A DNA stretch of 54,869 bases from an uncultured Acetobacteraceae bacterium (GTDB lineage Bacteria; Pseudomonadota; Alphaproteobacteria; Acetobacterales; Acetobacteraceae), in assembly GCA_903895595.1 (NCBI GenBank), contig CAITUP010000029.1:1-54869 (forward strand). Reading direction: 5' to 3'. The first letter of the stretch is position 1. The number at the start of each line of letters is the position of its first letter. The position numbers and the translations under genes were made by a program. This document shows, piece by piece, positions 46,359-54,869 of the stretch. A model generated the notes under the pieces. The model did no database searches. It was not told where the DNA came from and worked only from the letters and a program-made list of their open reading frames with translations.

Positions 46359-47507
46359 CTATCGTCCCGCGGTCGGGGTCGCGGGCGCGGGGGCGACGGT
46401 CGCGCCGGGCCGCAGGCGTTGAATCCCCTCGGACACCACGGTGTCGCCTTCGTTCAGGCCGCTGGCGATCACCGCGATGGCGGGGGTGGATTGGCCGAGC
46501 TTCACGCGGCGCTGTTCGGCTTTGTTGTCGGCGGCGACGACGTAGACGTAGTCGCCCTGCTGGTCCGACAGTACGGCGGCGCGCGGGATGCCCAGCGCCA
46601 GGACTGGTTGAATGCCCTCCACCACCACGCCGACGAAGGCGCCGTCGATCAGCGGCCGGTCCACCGGCTTGCCGGCATCGGGCTGGCGCAGCGGCGGGTT
46701 GGGCACGCGGGCGCGCACCAGGATGGTGTCGGTCGTGGGCGACACGGTCGGGTCCACGTAGTCGATGGTGCCGGCCTGTGCGAGCATCGACCCGTCCGAC
46801 AGGCGCACATGCACCGACACGGCGCCGGTGCCGCCCTTGTCGGCATAGCGCTTCTGCAACGCCGTCAGCGTGCGCGATGCCACGGGGAAGGTGACGTACA
46901 TCGGGTCCTGGCTGACGATCGATGCCAGCGCGCCGCTGGTGGGCGACACCACGTTGCCCACCGTGATCGCGCCCCGGCCGATTTTGCCGGCGACCGGTGC
47001 TTTAATCTCGGTATAGTCCAGATTGATCTTCGCCTGCCGCAGCTGCGCCTGCGCCACCGACAGCTGCGCCGCGATCGAACGTTGGTTGGCCTGCGCGTCG
47101 TCGACGGTGGAGCGGTGACCGGCCGGGGTGGCCAGCAATTGCTGCGCCCGCGACAGCTGAATATTGGCATTCACCAGACGAGCGGAGAAATCCGCGACGG
47201 CACCTTCCTGCTGCGCCACGGCGGTTTCGAACGGCGCCCGCTCCAGCCGGTAAAGCAGATCGCCCTCCCGCACCTCGGTCCCTTCGGTGAACAGGCGCTG
47301 TTCCAGGTAGGCGGTGACGCGGGCGGTCAGCGCAACCCGTTCGACGGCCTGGACACGGCCCACGAACTCCGATGATTCGGTCATCGCCGTGGGCTGGACC
47401 TTGACGACACCCACGGCCGGAGGCGGACCGCCGGGCGCCTGCGCCCACACAGGACCGGCGGCAACCAGCGACGCGGCAACAGCAAAGCGGACGGAGGCCA
47501 GACGCAT
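46359..47507 (-). CDS. RND efflux periplasmic adaptor (membrane fusion protein)
   Basis: The 382-aa protein has a signal peptide ([22 protein letters not shown]) and a barrel-sandwich domain with [31 protein letters not shown]. An alpha-helical hairpin ([34 protein letters not shown]) is followed by a beta-barrel and a membrane-proximal domain ending in [19 protein letters not shown]. It bridges the inner-membrane pump and an outer-membrane channel. The start is set at the ATG before the signal peptide, and the frame runs 11 codons further upstream without homology. Confidence 0.94.
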   Translation of the reverse strand: MRLASVRFAVAASLVAAGPVWAQAPGGPPPAVGVVKVQPTAMTESSEFVGRVQAVERVALTARVTAYLEQRLFTEGTEVREGDLLYRLERAPFETAVAQQEGAVADFSARLVNANIQLSRAQQLLATPAGHRSTVDDAQANQRSIAAQLSVAQAQLRQAKINLDYTEIKAPVAGKIGRGAITVGNVVSPTSGALASIVSQDPMYVTFPVASRTLTALQKRYADKGGTGAVSVHVRLSDGSMLAQAGTIDYVDPTVSPTTDTILVRARVPNPPLRQPDAGKPVDRPLIDGAFVGVVVEGIQPVLALGIPRAAVLSDQQGDYVYVVAADNKAEQRRVKLGQSTPAIAVIASGLNEGDTVVSEGIQRLRPGATVAPAPATPTAGR

Positions 47508-47557
47508 GGTTTCGGGTCCTTCAGGCGGCGCGGCAATCACCCATACCCAACCCCGTC

Positions 47558-47623
47558 ATGGTCGGGCCTGACCCGACCATCTCAGCCCACCTGGAAGGGG
47601 ATGGTCGGGTCAGGCCCGACCAT
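47558..47623. repeat. Paired hairpin repeat (BIME-like), copies 3 and 4
   Basis: Two perfect 9-bp hairpins occur in opposite orientation: ATGGTCGGG-CCTGA-CCCGACCAT at 47558-47580 and its inverted copy with loop TCAGG at 47601-47623. They are separated by 20 bases. Both are identical in the arms to the copy at 486-508. The pair sits between the start of the pump adaptor gene and the divergent peptide-binding protein, the kind of spot where REP/BIME units affect transcript stability or supercoiling. Confidence 0.8.
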
Positions 47624-47746
47624 GGCGGGAATGGATGGGGCGAACGTAGCACAATGACAGACGCAGATAGTGAATCGCGGGGTTTGCGGTCAACGGGGGG
47701 GATGGGTTACCCACCGCGGGACTTCGACAGCATAGAGGACAGGCGC

Positions 47747-49321
47747 GTGAAACGAAGGACATTCATCCAGGCGGCGGCAATCGCGGCCTTGGCCCGCCCA
47801 GCCATCGCGCAGGGCATCAAACCTTTGATCTTCGTGCCGCAGGCCAATCTGACGAGCCTCGACCCGATCTGGACCACCGCCACCGTCACCCGCAACTACG
47901 CGATGATGGTGTTCGAGACGCTGTACGGTATGGATTCCAAGCTCAATCCCAAGCCGCAGATGGCCGAGGGCCATACGGTCGAGGCCGATGGCAAGCGCTG
48001 GACGATCAAGCTGCGCGCCGGGCTGGTGTTCCATGACGGTACCAAAGTCACCGCGGCCGATTGCGTGGCGTCGCTGCAACGCTGGATGAAGCGCGACGCG
48101 GTGGGGCAGATTCTCGCCAGCCGGCTCGATGCGCTGGAAGCTCCTGACGATAACACTCTGGTTTTTCGGCTTAACAAGCCGTTCGGGCCGCTGCTGTATG
48201 CGCTCAGCAAGACTCAGCCCGGTCCGGCCGTCATCATGCCGGCCCGCATTGCCGCGACCGATCCGTTCAAGCAGATCCCCGAAGCCATCGGCAGCGGCCC
48301 GTTCAAGTTCGAACCCAGCGAGTTCAACTCCGGCAGCCGAGCGGTGTTTTCGAAGTTCGCGGGATACAAGCCGCGGGAGGATGCGCCCGATTTCACCGCC
48401 GGCGCCCGGCGTGCGCTGGTGGAGCGGGTGGAGTGGCGGATCATCCCCGATTCCTCGACCGCTGCGAACGCGCTGACGGCCGGGGAGGTCGATTGGCTGG
48501 AAATGCCGCTGCCCGATCTGCTGCCGCTGCTGCGCAAGAACAAGGACGTGGTGGTGGACCGGCTGGACCCGTTCGGGCTGTATCCGGTGGCGCGCTTCAA
48601 CACGCTGCAAGGCCCGACTGCCAATCGGGGCGTGCGGCAGGCGATCCTGGCGGCGGTCAACCCGGTCGAGACGATGCAGGCGATCATGGGCGACGACACC
48701 GGCGCCTATAATGCGCCGGTCGGCGTGTTCCTGCCGGGCACGGATTCCGCCAACACCGCCGGCATGGACCGCCTCGGCGGGCGCAAACCGGTCGCGGAAA
48801 TCCAGGCGATGCTGAAAGCCGCCGGCTACGCGGGGGAGAAGCTGACCCTGCTGCACCCGACCGATCAACCGTTCTACGACGCGATGTCGCAGGTGCTGTC
48901 CGCCACGCTGAAGAAGATCGGCATCAACGTGGACGAGCAGACGATGGACTGGGGCACCGTCGTGCAGCGCCGCGCCAGCAAGGAGCCGTTGGACAAAGGT
49001 GGCTGGTCGATGTTCTGCGCGTCGTTCCCGGCGGTGGACTATCTGGACCCGCTGGCCGCTCCGGCCGCGCGCGGCAATGGCGCCAAGGCCTGGTTCGGCT
49101 GGCCCGACGATCCGAAGCTGGAGCAGCTGCACGACGCCTGGATGGATGCGACCGACCCGGCGGAACGCAAGAAACTGGCCACCGCCCTCCAGGACGAGGT
49201 CTTCACCGAAGTCCCCTACGTGCCGCTCGGGCAGTATTTCCAGTCGGCGGCATGGCGGAAGAACGTCTCCGGGTTCCTGAAGGGGCCGGTGCCGATCTTC
49301 TGGAACGTGACGAAGGCTTAG
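47747..49321 (+). CDS. Dipeptide/oligopeptide-type ABC transporter substrate-binding protein (SBP family 5)
   Basis: The 524-aa protein begins at a GTG with a Tat-like leader (KRRTFIQAAAIAALARPAIAQG) and continues with the DppA/OppA fold: LDPIWTTATVTRNYAMMVFETLYG, VEADGKRWTIKLRAGLVFHDGTKVTAADCVASLQRW, and SGPFKFEPSEF. AGAGGA sits 7 bases before the GTG. In-frame ATGs further upstream (from 47654) would hide the leader. Family members bind peptides, nickel or opines. No permease genes are adjacent, so it is another orphan binding protein. Confidence 0.9.
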   Translation: MKRRTFIQAAAIAALARPAIAQGIKPLIFVPQANLTSLDPIWTTATVTRNYAMMVFETLYGMDSKLNPKPQMAEGHTVEADGKRWTIKLRAGLVFHDGTKVTAADCVASLQRWMKRDAVGQILASRLDALEAPDDNTLVFRLNKPFGPLLYALSKTQPGPAVIMPARIAATDPFKQIPEAIGSGPFKFEPSEFNSGSRAVFSKFAGYKPREDAPDFTAGARRALVERVEWRIIPDSSTAANALTAGEVDWLEMPLPDLLPLLRKNKDVVVDRLDPFGLYPVARFNTLQGPTANRGVRQAILAAVNPVETMQAIMGDDTGAYNAPVGVFLPGTDSANTAGMDRLGGRKPVAEIQAMLKAAGYAGEKLTLLHPTDQPFYDAMSQVLSATLKKIGINVDEQTMDWGTVVQRRASKEPLDKGGWSMFCASFPAVDYLDPLAAPAARGNGAKAWFGWPDDPKLEQLHDAWMDATDPAERKKLATALQDEVFTEVPYVPLGQYFQSAAWRKNVSGFLKGPVPIFWNVTKA

Positions 49322-49324
49322 GGG

Positions 49325-49711
49325 ATGCCCGGTTTCGGTGCATGGGTCGCGGTTGCGAGCGGCGGGGCCATCGGCAGCGTCGCCCGGTTCTGGCTGACCG
49401 GCGCGATGACGGCACTGACCGGGCCGCGCTTTCCCTGGGGCACGCTGTTGATCAATGTCGTGGGATCGTTCGCGATCGGGCTGGTGGCGGGGTTCACCCT
49501 GACACCGGTCCGCATGGGCGTGCACCCGGATATCCGCATCTTCCTGATGACCGGCATCTGCGGCGGGTTCACAACATTCTCGGCGTTCAGTTTGCAATCG
49601 CTGGAGCTGCTGCAAGCCGGCGATATCGCTCCGGCGTTCGGTTACATGCTGGGATCGGTGGTGCTGTGTCTGGTGGCGGTTTGGGGCGGGTGGCTGCTGG
49701 GGCGGGTTTGA
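49325..49711 (+). CDS. crcB: Fluoride ion channel CrcB/Fluc
   Basis: The 128-aa protein has four membrane helices and the Fluc signature GGFTTFSAFS (about residues 80-89), together with WGTLLINVVGSFAIG in helix 2. Dual-topology dimers export fluoride. It starts 3 bases after the preceding stop codon, without a fluoride riboswitch upstream. Confidence 0.95.
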   Translation: MPGFGAWVAVASGGAIGSVARFWLTGAMTALTGPRFPWGTLLINVVGSFAIGLVAGFTLTPVRMGVHPDIRIFLMTGICGGFTTFSAFSLQSLELLQAGDIAPAFGYMLGSVVLCLVAVWGGWLLGRV

Positions 49712-49793
49712 ACGCGGAGGTCGAATCGTGCGACCGGTCGCGCTATAGTGCGTGATGCTTCGCCGACCCGCTCGCGATCGAGGAACCACCGAC

Positions 49794-49982
49794 ATGCGAA
49801 CATTGTTGGAAAAAATCCAGGTCCTGCCCCCGCACCGGCTGGCCGAGGTCGAGGATTTCGTCGACTTCCTCCAGCTGCGCGAGCAGCAGCGCGGCCTGAC
49901 GCGGGATGCCGCCGCCGCCAGCCTGCCGGCCTTCGCCGCGGTCTGGGATAATCCCGACGACGATGCATACAATGCCATTTGA
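49794..49982 (+). CDS. DUF2281-like antitoxin
   Basis: The 62-aa protein MRTLLEKIQVLPPHRLAEVEDFVDFL... has the short helical PPHRLAEVEDFVDFL pattern typical of DUF2281/VapB-like antitoxins. It ends in a toxin-binding-type acidic tail (WDNPDDDAYNAI). A GAGGAA stretch precedes the ATG. It overlaps the start of the PemK/MazF-like toxin by 11 bases, as in paired toxin-antitoxin genes. Confidence 0.8.
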   Translation: MRTLLEKIQVLPPHRLAEVEDFVDFLQLREQQRGLTRDAAAASLPAFAAVWDNPDDDAYNAI

Positions 49983-50148
49983 TGTCGGGGCCGTCGTACT
50001 TGTGCCGTTTCCTTTTACCGACCAGTCGGCCGCCAAGAAGCGTCCGGCGGTCGTTGTGAGTGGGAGGGCATACAACGATGCGAAGCCCGATGTCGTTGTC
50101 ATGGCAATCACCAGCCGGTTTCGGCCCGAAGCGGCTCCCCGACAATGA
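49972..50148 (+). pseudogene. PemK/MazF-family mRNA-interferase toxin, C-terminally truncated
   Basis: The frame encodes 58 residues. FDVGAVVLVPFPFTDQSAAKKRPAVVVS and VVVMAITSRF match the first half of PemK/MazF ribonucleases. The family normally spans about 105-120 residues and needs its second half for dimerisation and cleavage. After RFRP the sequence changes to EAAPRQ and stops, and I cannot find the missing part in other frames before rfbB. The toxin is probably inactive, while its antitoxin remains intact. Confidence 0.75.
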
Positions 50149-50168
50149 CCGATTGAGCCACGCCGGCC

Positions 50169-50185
50169 GGCGGTGTAACACCGCC
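50169..50185. terminator. GC-rich hairpin before the rhamnose operon
   Basis: GGCGGTG-TAA-CACCGCC is a perfect 7-bp stem with a 3-base loop, 35 bases before the rfbB start. It could terminate toxin-antitoxin transcription or modulate the rfb leader. No U-tract follows. Confidence 0.45.
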
Positions 50186-50220
50186 CCGACGTCGGACACC
50201 GAACGGAAGAGCGCGATACG

Positions 50221-51276
50221 ATGAAGGTTTTGCTGACCGGTGGCTGCGGGTTCATCGGATCCGCCGTGGTGCGTCATCTGCTCCGGACCACGGGTCATAC
50301 GGTCGTGAATGTCGATAAGATGACCTACGCGGCGTCCGAAGATGCATTGGAGGAGGGTCGAGGCCACGACCGGCATTTGCTGGTGCGTGCCGACATCGCC
50401 GATGGGGCCGCGATGCGGGAAATTTTCGCCGCGCACGACCCCGACGCGGTCATGCATCTGGCGGCCGAGAGCCATGTCGATCGCTCCATCGACGGCCCCG
50501 GCGATTTCGTCCGCACCAATGTCACCGGCACTTTTACGCTGTTGGAAGCCGCGCGCGGCCATTACGCGGGCCTGAGTGCGGCGAGGAAGGCGGCGTTCCG
50601 GTTCCACCATATCTCCACCGATGAGGTGTTCGGCGCGCTGGATCACGGCGATCCGCCGTTCACGGAAACCACGTCCTACGATCCGCGCAGCCCTTATTCC
50701 GCGACCAAGGCGGCGTCGGACCATCTGGTGCGGGCGTGGCATCATACGTACGGGCTGCCAACGCTGGTCAGCAACACCTGCAACAACTACGGCACTTGGC
50801 AGTTTCCCGAAAAGTTGATCCCGCTGGTGACGCTGAACGCGCTGGAGGGGAAAGCGCTGCCGGTCTACGGCGATGGCTCCAATATCCGCGACTGGCTGTT
50901 CGTGGACGACCACGCGGCGGCGCTGGTGCGGGTGCTGGAACGCGGCCAACCCGGTGCCACCTATGCCATCGGCGGCCGCCAGCCGCGCACGAATTTGCAG
51001 GTTGTGCATGCCATTTGCGCGCATTTGGACAAGCGCGTCCCCGATCCAGCCGGCCCGCGCTCGCGGCTGATCCGGTTCGTCGCCGATCGTCCCGGCCATG
51101 ACTTCCGCTATGAGATCGATCCCACCCGAGCCGAGGCCGCGTTGGAGTGGACGGCGCCGCACGATTTCGAAACCGGGCTCGGACTCACCATCGATTGGTA
51201 CTTGGCGCACGAAAGCTGGTGGACCTCGGTGCGTGCGGCGCGCTATGCGGGGCAGCGGCTGGGTAAGGCCAGTTAA
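50221..51276 (+). CDS. rfbB: dTDP-glucose 4,6-dehydratase
   Basis: The 351-aa extended short-chain dehydrogenase has a Rossmann GGCGFIG (7-13), active-site residues STDEVFG (Thr133-Asp134-Glu135) and the YxxxK pair Tyr159/Lys163 (SPYSATK). It converts dTDP-glucose to dTDP-4-keto-6-deoxyglucose, step 2 of dTDP-L-rhamnose synthesis. It is the first gene of rfbBACD. Confidence 0.96.
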   Translation: MKVLLTGGCGFIGSAVVRHLLRTTGHTVVNVDKMTYAASEDALEEGRGHDRHLLVRADIADGAAMREIFAAHDPDAVMHLAAESHVDRSIDGPGDFVRTNVTGTFTLLEAARGHYAGLSAARKAAFRFHHISTDEVFGALDHGDPPFTETTSYDPRSPYSATKAASDHLVRAWHHTYGLPTLVSNTCNNYGTWQFPEKLIPLVTLNALEGKALPVYGDGSNIRDWLFVDDHAAALVRVLERGQPGATYAIGGRQPRTNLQVVHAICAHLDKRVPDPAGPRSRLIRFVADRPGHDFRYEIDPTRAEAALEWTAPHDFETGLGLTIDWYLAHESWWTSVRAARYAGQRLGKAS

Positions 51277-51313
51277 AAGCCCCTTTTTACCGTACAATCG
51301 AGGTTTACATTCC

Positions 51314-52189
51314 ATGAAGGGTATTCTTCTCGCTGGCGGGTCGGGCACGCGACTGCATCCGATGACTCTGGCGGCGTCGAAACAACTGCTGCCGGTCTAC
51401 GACAAGCCGATGGTCTATTATCCGCTGTCAACCCTGATGCTGGCCGGCATTCGCGAGATTCTGCTGATCTCCACGCCCGAGGACTTGCCGCAGTTCCGCC
51501 GTTTATTGGGCGATGGCAGTCGTTTCGGGGTGAAATTCGCCTATGCGGAACAGCCGAGTCCCGACGGGATCGCGCAGGCGTTCCTGATCGGGCGGGATTG
51601 GATCGGCGGCGATGCCTGCGCGCTGGCGCTGGGCGACAATCTCATCCACGGCGACCATCTGTCCGCCTTGCTGCGCGAAGCCGCCGCTCGGCCTGAGGGC
51701 GCGACCGTGTTCGCCTATCAGGTGCGCGACCCCGAACGCTATGGGGTGGTGTCGTTCGGGCCGGATGGCCGAGCGACCGAAATTGTCGAGAAGCCGCCGG
51801 TTCCCAAGTCGAATTGGGCCGTGACCGGGCTGTATTTCTACGACAAGCAGGTCAGCGACATCGCACGCGCCATCAAGCCATCGGCACGGGGGGAACTGGA
51901 GATCACCGACCTCAACCGGGTTTATCTGGAAGCCGGGACGCTGATCGTGGACCGGCTGTCGCGCGGCTATGCGTGGCTGGATGCCGGCACGCCGGACAGC
52001 CTGATCCAAGCCGCGACCTACGTGCAGACGATCCAATCGCGTACCGGCATGCTGGTTGGGTGCCCCGAGGAGGTTGCGTTCCGCATGGGCTTCGTCGGCG
52101 CCGATCATTTGCGGGAACAGGCGGAACGCCTCGGGAAGACGGAACTCGGGCGGGTGTTGCGGGAATTGGCGGACGGAGTGCACGTGTGA
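51314..52189 (+). CDS. rfbA: Glucose-1-phosphate thymidylyltransferase
   Basis: The 291-aa nucleotidyltransferase opens [24 protein letters not shown], the dTTP-binding G-x-G-T-R-L loop. It also has [24 protein letters not shown] and EIVEKP. It makes dTDP-glucose, step 1 of the rhamnose pathway. AGGTTT precedes the ATG. It overlaps rfbC by 4 bases (GTGA). Confidence 0.96.
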   Translation: MKGILLAGGSGTRLHPMTLAASKQLLPVYDKPMVYYPLSTLMLAGIREILLISTPEDLPQFRRLLGDGSRFGVKFAYAEQPSPDGIAQAFLIGRDWIGGDACALALGDNLIHGDHLSALLREAAARPEGATVFAYQVRDPERYGVVSFGPDGRATEIVEKPPVPKSNWAVTGLYFYDKQVSDIARAIKPSARGELEITDLNRVYLEAGTLIVDRLSRGYAWLDAGTPDSLIQAATYVQTIQSRTGMLVGCPEEVAFRMGFVGADHLREQAERLGKTELGRVLRELADGVHV

Positions 52190-52743
52190 ACGTCGAAAGC
52201 CTCGCCATCCCCGATGTGAAACTTCTTACGCCGGTGCGGCACCGGGATCCTCGTGGGTTCTTCTCGGAAACCTGGAACCAGGACCGGTTCGCCGCCGCCG
52301 GGGTGCCGGGGCCGTTCATCCAGGACAATCACGCGGTGTCCACCGAAGCCGGCGTCGTGCGCGGCCTGCATTTGCAGATCGGGCCGAACGCGCAGGGCAA
52401 GCTGGTGCGTGCCGTGCGCGGAGCGATCTGGGACGTGGCGGTGGATGTGCGTCGAGGCTCCCCCACCTACGGCCAGTATGTCGCGGCAGAGATCAGCGCC
52501 GAGAACTGGGCTCAGATTTGGGTCCCGCCGGGCTTCCTGCATGGCTACTGCACTCTGACGGCGGACACAGAGGTCATCTACAAAGTCACCGCACCCTACG
52601 ACCGCTCCGCCGAACGTGGGGTGATCTGGAACGATCCGGCCCTTGCGGTGCCTTGGCCGGTCGAGGCCGGAGCGGAAATCCTGTCCGACAAGGACAAGCT
52701 GCTGCCGCGTCTGGCCGAGTGCGACGACTGGTTCCATGTCTGA
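52186..52743 (+). CDS. rfbC: dTDP-4-dehydrorhamnose 3,5-epimerase
   Basis: The 185-aa cupin-fold epimerase has the catalytic base His62 (VRGLHLQIG), the [15 protein letters not shown] barrel strand, [10 protein letters not shown] and Tyr132 ([10 protein letters not shown]). The GTG start overlaps the rfbA stop. It epimerises C3 and C5 of the keto sugar, step 3 of the pathway. Confidence 0.95.
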   Translation: MNVESLAIPDVKLLTPVRHRDPRGFFSETWNQDRFAAAGVPGPFIQDNHAVSTEAGVVRGLHLQIGPNAQGKLVRAVRGAIWDVAVDVRRGSPTYGQYVAAEISAENWAQIWVPPGFLHGYCTLTADTEVIYKVTAPYDRSAERGVIWNDPALAVPWPVEAGAEILSDKDKLLPRLAECDDWFHV

Positions 52744-53623
52744 CCGGACAATCCTGGTCACGGGCGGGGCAGGACAGTTGGCCTCTGCCTTGGCGGCGGC
52801 GTCGGCCTCGGTGCGGCTCGTCGGCCGCCCCGTGTTCGATTTCGATGCTCCACACACCATCGCCCGCGTGTTCCACGACGCGAAGCCCGCGTTGGTCGTG
52901 AACGCGGCGGCGTATACGGGGGTGGATGCGGCGGAAACCGATGTGGACGCGGCGTATCGGGCGAATCGCGACGGCCCGGCGCAGCTGGCGGCACTTTGCG
53001 CCGCGGCGGGTGTGCCGCTGATCCACGTTTCCACCGATTACGTCTTCGACGGCACCAAAGGGGCGCCATACACCGAGGCCGATCCGGTTTCCCCGTCGGG
53101 CGTTTACGGCGCAAGCAAGCTGGCCGGGGAACAGGCGGTTCTGGCATCGGGCGCGAAAGCCATCATCCTCCGCACGTCCTGGGTGCATGCCCATACCGGC
53201 AAGAACTTCTTGCGTACCATGCTGGCTGTCGGCAAAACCCGCGACCGGCTGACGGTGGTCGCCGATCAGCGGGGCTGCCCGACATCGGCCGCCGATCTGG
53301 CCGATGCGATCCTCGCCATCGCGGCGCGGGTCATGAACGGATGGGAGGATCGCTTCGGCGGTGTGTTCCATGCCGCTGGTACCGGGGACACGACCTGGCA
53401 TGGTCTGGCGCTCGCGGTGTTCGAGGACGCGGCAGCCCAAGGCCTGTCCATCCCGCGCGTCGATCCTATCGCCACTGCCGACTGGCCAACCCCCGCTCGG
53501 CGGCCCGCCTATTCCCGGCTGGACTGCACCCGTTTGGCTGAAACCTTCGGCGTCCGTCTGCCGCATTGGCGAGACGGCGTGCGGCGCACCACCTCGGCGA
53601 TTTTCGCCGCCAACGGCGTCTGA
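52736..53623 (+). CDS. rfbD: dTDP-4-dehydrorhamnose reductase
   Basis: The 295-aa short-chain reductase has a VTGGAGQLASAL cofactor loop, STDYVFDG and YGASKLAGEQ, the Tyr/Lys pair. It makes dTDP-L-rhamnose using NAD(P)H, the last step. Its ATG lies inside rfbC with an 8-base overlap. Confidence 0.95.
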   Translation: MSDRTILVTGGAGQLASALAAASASVRLVGRPVFDFDAPHTIARVFHDAKPALVVNAAAYTGVDAAETDVDAAYRANRDGPAQLAALCAAAGVPLIHVSTDYVFDGTKGAPYTEADPVSPSGVYGASKLAGEQAVLASGAKAIILRTSWVHAHTGKNFLRTMLAVGKTRDRLTVVADQRGCPTSAADLADAILAIAARVMNGWEDRFGGVFHAAGTGDTTWHGLALAVFEDAAAQGLSIPRVDPIATADWPTPARRPAYSRLDCTRLAETFGVRLPHWRDGVRRTTSAIFAANGV

Positions 53624-53633
53624 CGGTCAGCGC

Positions 53634-54563
53634 ATGCCGGCTTGCTCCCCACCGGTCGCGATTCTGCTCTCCACCTACGAAGGGGAGCGGTTTCTGGTGC
53701 CGCAATTGCACAGCCTACTGAGCCAGACGCATCGCGATTGGATACTGTACTGGCGCGACGACGGTTCCAGCGACGGTTCCCGGCAGGTCATGCGGGATTT
53801 TCTGGGGCGGTTGAGCCCGGATCGAGCGGTGGTTCTGGATGAGAACGTCGGCGTCGGCGCGACCGAGAGCTATATGCGTCTGCTCCGCCGCGCCTATGCC
53901 GATGGGCAGCCGTTGATGGCGTTCGCCGATCAGGACGATGTGTGGCTGCCGGAGAAACTGGCGCGTGGCGTGACAGAACTGGCCGCGGTGCCCGAGGAGA
54001 CTCCGGCGCTGTATTTCGCCCGTCAAGTGCTGGTGGATGCCCGCCTGCGCCGGATCGCGATGTCGTATCGGGTCCGCCGACCGCCCGGCTTTCCCGCCGC
54101 CCTGACCCAGAACCTCGCCACCGGCTGCACAGTGCTGATGAACCGCGCCGCTATGGGGCTGCTGGCGACCAGTACCGCGCCCATGGGCAGCCTGCACGAT
54201 TGGTGGAGCTACATCATGGTCTCCGCTCATGGCGGGCGCCTGATCGCCGACGATGAGCCGACGGTGCTGTACCGTCAGCACGATACCAATACCGTGGGTG
54301 CCCCCCGCAGCCTGTGGCGGCGCGGGATCGCGGCGCTGCGGCGCGGTCCGGAGCCGTTTATGCGGCTGCTGCGCGGCTATGTCGCGACGCTGTCCGCCCA
54401 GGCCGACCAACTCGATCCTTCGGCACGCGAGCAACTGGCTCGTATTGCTTTCGCGCTGGAGGGGGGACCGTTCCGGCGTTTGTCGGTGCTGGGCATGCCG
54501 GAGTTCCGGCGGCAGACGGCGCTGGAGACATTGTTGTTTCGGATTTGGTTTTTGTTGAAGTGA
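53634..54563 (+). CDS. Family 2 glycosyltransferase
   Basis: The 309-aa GT-A enzyme starts VAILLSTYEGERFLVPQL, with the nucleotide-binding DDGSSDGS (42-49) and a D-x-D-type metal site in FADQDDVW. A C-terminal block with LHDWWSYI and LYRQHDTNTVG is typical of rhamnosyltransferase-type O-antigen enzymes. It lies 10 bases after rfbD and probably transfers rhamnose to a surface glycan. Donor specificity is inferred from context. Confidence 0.88.
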   Translation: MPACSPPVAILLSTYEGERFLVPQLHSLLSQTHRDWILYWRDDGSSDGSRQVMRDFLGRLSPDRAVVLDENVGVGATESYMRLLRRAYADGQPLMAFADQDDVWLPEKLARGVTELAAVPEETPALYFARQVLVDARLRRIAMSYRVRRPPGFPAALTQNLATGCTVLMNRAAMGLLATSTAPMGSLHDWWSYIMVSAHGGRLIADDEPTVLYRQHDTNTVGAPRSLWRRGIAALRRGPEPFMRLLRGYVATLSAQADQLDPSAREQLARIAFALEGGPFRRLSVLGMPEFRRQTALETLLFRIWFLLK

Positions 54564-54601
54564 GCTTGGGGCTGGCGTCCGGGCAGAGGCTTCTGCCGCA
54601 T

Positions 54602-54706
54602 GTTTCGCGCGGCGTGCGCCGGGGAAGATAAAGCCGCGGAGGACGCGGAGTCCGTTTGCGCCGGCGCTTCGCGGCTTCCACTTCCTCCGCGTCCTCCGCG
54701 CGAAAC
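54602..54706. repeat. Complex inverted repeat between the rfb operon and tRNA-Gln
   Basis: The outer arms GTTTCGCGCGG (54602-54612) and CCGCGCGAAAC (54696-54706) are perfect inverses. A second pair, CGCGGAGGACGCGGAG (54635-54650) and CTCCGCGTCCTCCGCG (54685-54700), is also perfect over 16 bp, and its right arm shares bases with the outer right arm. The two stems are therefore mutually exclusive. It may act as the operon terminator or be a mobile palindromic unit. Confidence 0.6.
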
Positions 54707-54794
54707 CGACCGGCGGTGCGAAAGTTGCCCGATTGCGCGTTGCACACCTCCGGGGAGCGTGCTATTGCGCCGGCCCGCCCCCGAGAGGGGCGAT

Positions 54795-54868
54795 TGGGGG
54801 ATAGTTTAGCGGTAAAACTCCCGGCTCTGACCCGGGCATCCTTGGTTCGAATCCAGGTCCCCCAGCCA
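54795..54868 (+). tRNA. tRNA-Gln (anticodon CUG)
   Basis: Acceptor stem TGGGGGA pairs with TCCCCCA. The anticodon arm CCCGG-CTCTGAC-CCGGG places CTG at the anticodon, the T-arm is CTTGG-TTCGAAT-CCAGG, discriminator G is present and the CCA is encoded. The U1-A72 pair and G73 are glutamine identity elements. It decodes CAG. Confidence 0.96.
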
Positions 54869-54869
54869 A

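Noticed and set aside
44264-46894. 876-codon frame opposite the RND pump
   Set aside because: Low-complexity Asp/Arg/His/Gln-rich translation; the opposite strand encodes a full transporter.
49322-49324. Fluoride riboswitch before crcB
   Set aside because: The gene starts 3 bases after the preceding stop codon, leaving no room for the aptamer.

Overview
The window looks like the chromosome of a high-GC alphaproteobacterium, most likely Rhodospirillales/Acetobacteraceae. That placement is an inference from GC-rich coding, the serB / degP / hflC-hflK / mrp neighbourhood, many binding-protein catabolic loci, and a dispersed hairpin repeat (arms ATGGTCGGG/CCCGACCAT). Genes are packed tightly on both strands. 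Many convergent pairs abut or overlap, and only one clear intrinsic-type hairpin (10254-10277) separates such a pair.

Layout. 0-0.6 kb is a scar: the first 15 codons of an IS5-type transposase, a 5'-truncated pRiA4b ORF-3-like gene, and an inverted pair of repeat elements, one of which supplies the 3' codons of that gene. 0.6-10.3 kb is housekeeping: a MocR regulator, serB, a membrane SPFH-like protein, a DegP/MucD protease, hflC-hflK, an Mrp/ApbC iron-sulfur carrier and a MaoC/FAS1-like dehydratase. 10.3-12.4 kb holds two amidohydrolases. 12.5-14.7 kb encodes one polypeptide that joins a cytosine-C5 DNA methyltransferase to a complete BsuBI/PstI-type restriction endonuclease. 14.8-21.4 kb holds a dienelactone-hydrolase-like lipoprotein, two branched-chain-type binding proteins without permeases, a TauD-like dioxygenase, a bicupin, a maleate-isomerase-like protein that lacks both family cysteines, and a CHAP lipoprotein. 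21.5-25.6 kb is an operon of two CYP153A-type P450s and an acyl-CoA ligase, suited to terminal hydroxylation and activation of alkyl chains. 25.6-30.4 kb holds a cupin, a DUF805 protein, a Mug-type glycosylase, a D-lactate/glycolate dehydrogenase and Uup.

30.4-42.0 kb is the second accessory region. A 66-aa unknown ORF is divergent from an anti-phage dCTP-deaminase (AvcD-like), whose stop codon lies in the ribosome-binding site of a three-gene SsuA/B/C-like transporter. After a CBS-BON protein comes a two-gene drmMI-drmD pair (N6-adenine methylase and SNF2 helicase) typical of class 1 DISARM, but without drmA, drmB or drmC. A 440-base gap with three stem-loops follows.

42.5-49.7 kb holds an alpha/beta hydrolase, an RND pump with its adaptor, a second hairpin-repeat locus, a peptide-type binding protein and crcB. 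49.8-50.1 kb is a toxin-antitoxin pair with a truncated PemK/MazF toxin. 50.2-54.6 kb is the dTDP-L-rhamnose operon (rfbBACD) plus a glycosyltransferase. A 105-base inverted repeat and tRNA-Gln(CUG) close the window.

The most notable content is three separate defence-type loci: the fused methyltransferase-endonuclease, the AvcD-like deaminase and the stripped-down DISARM pair.
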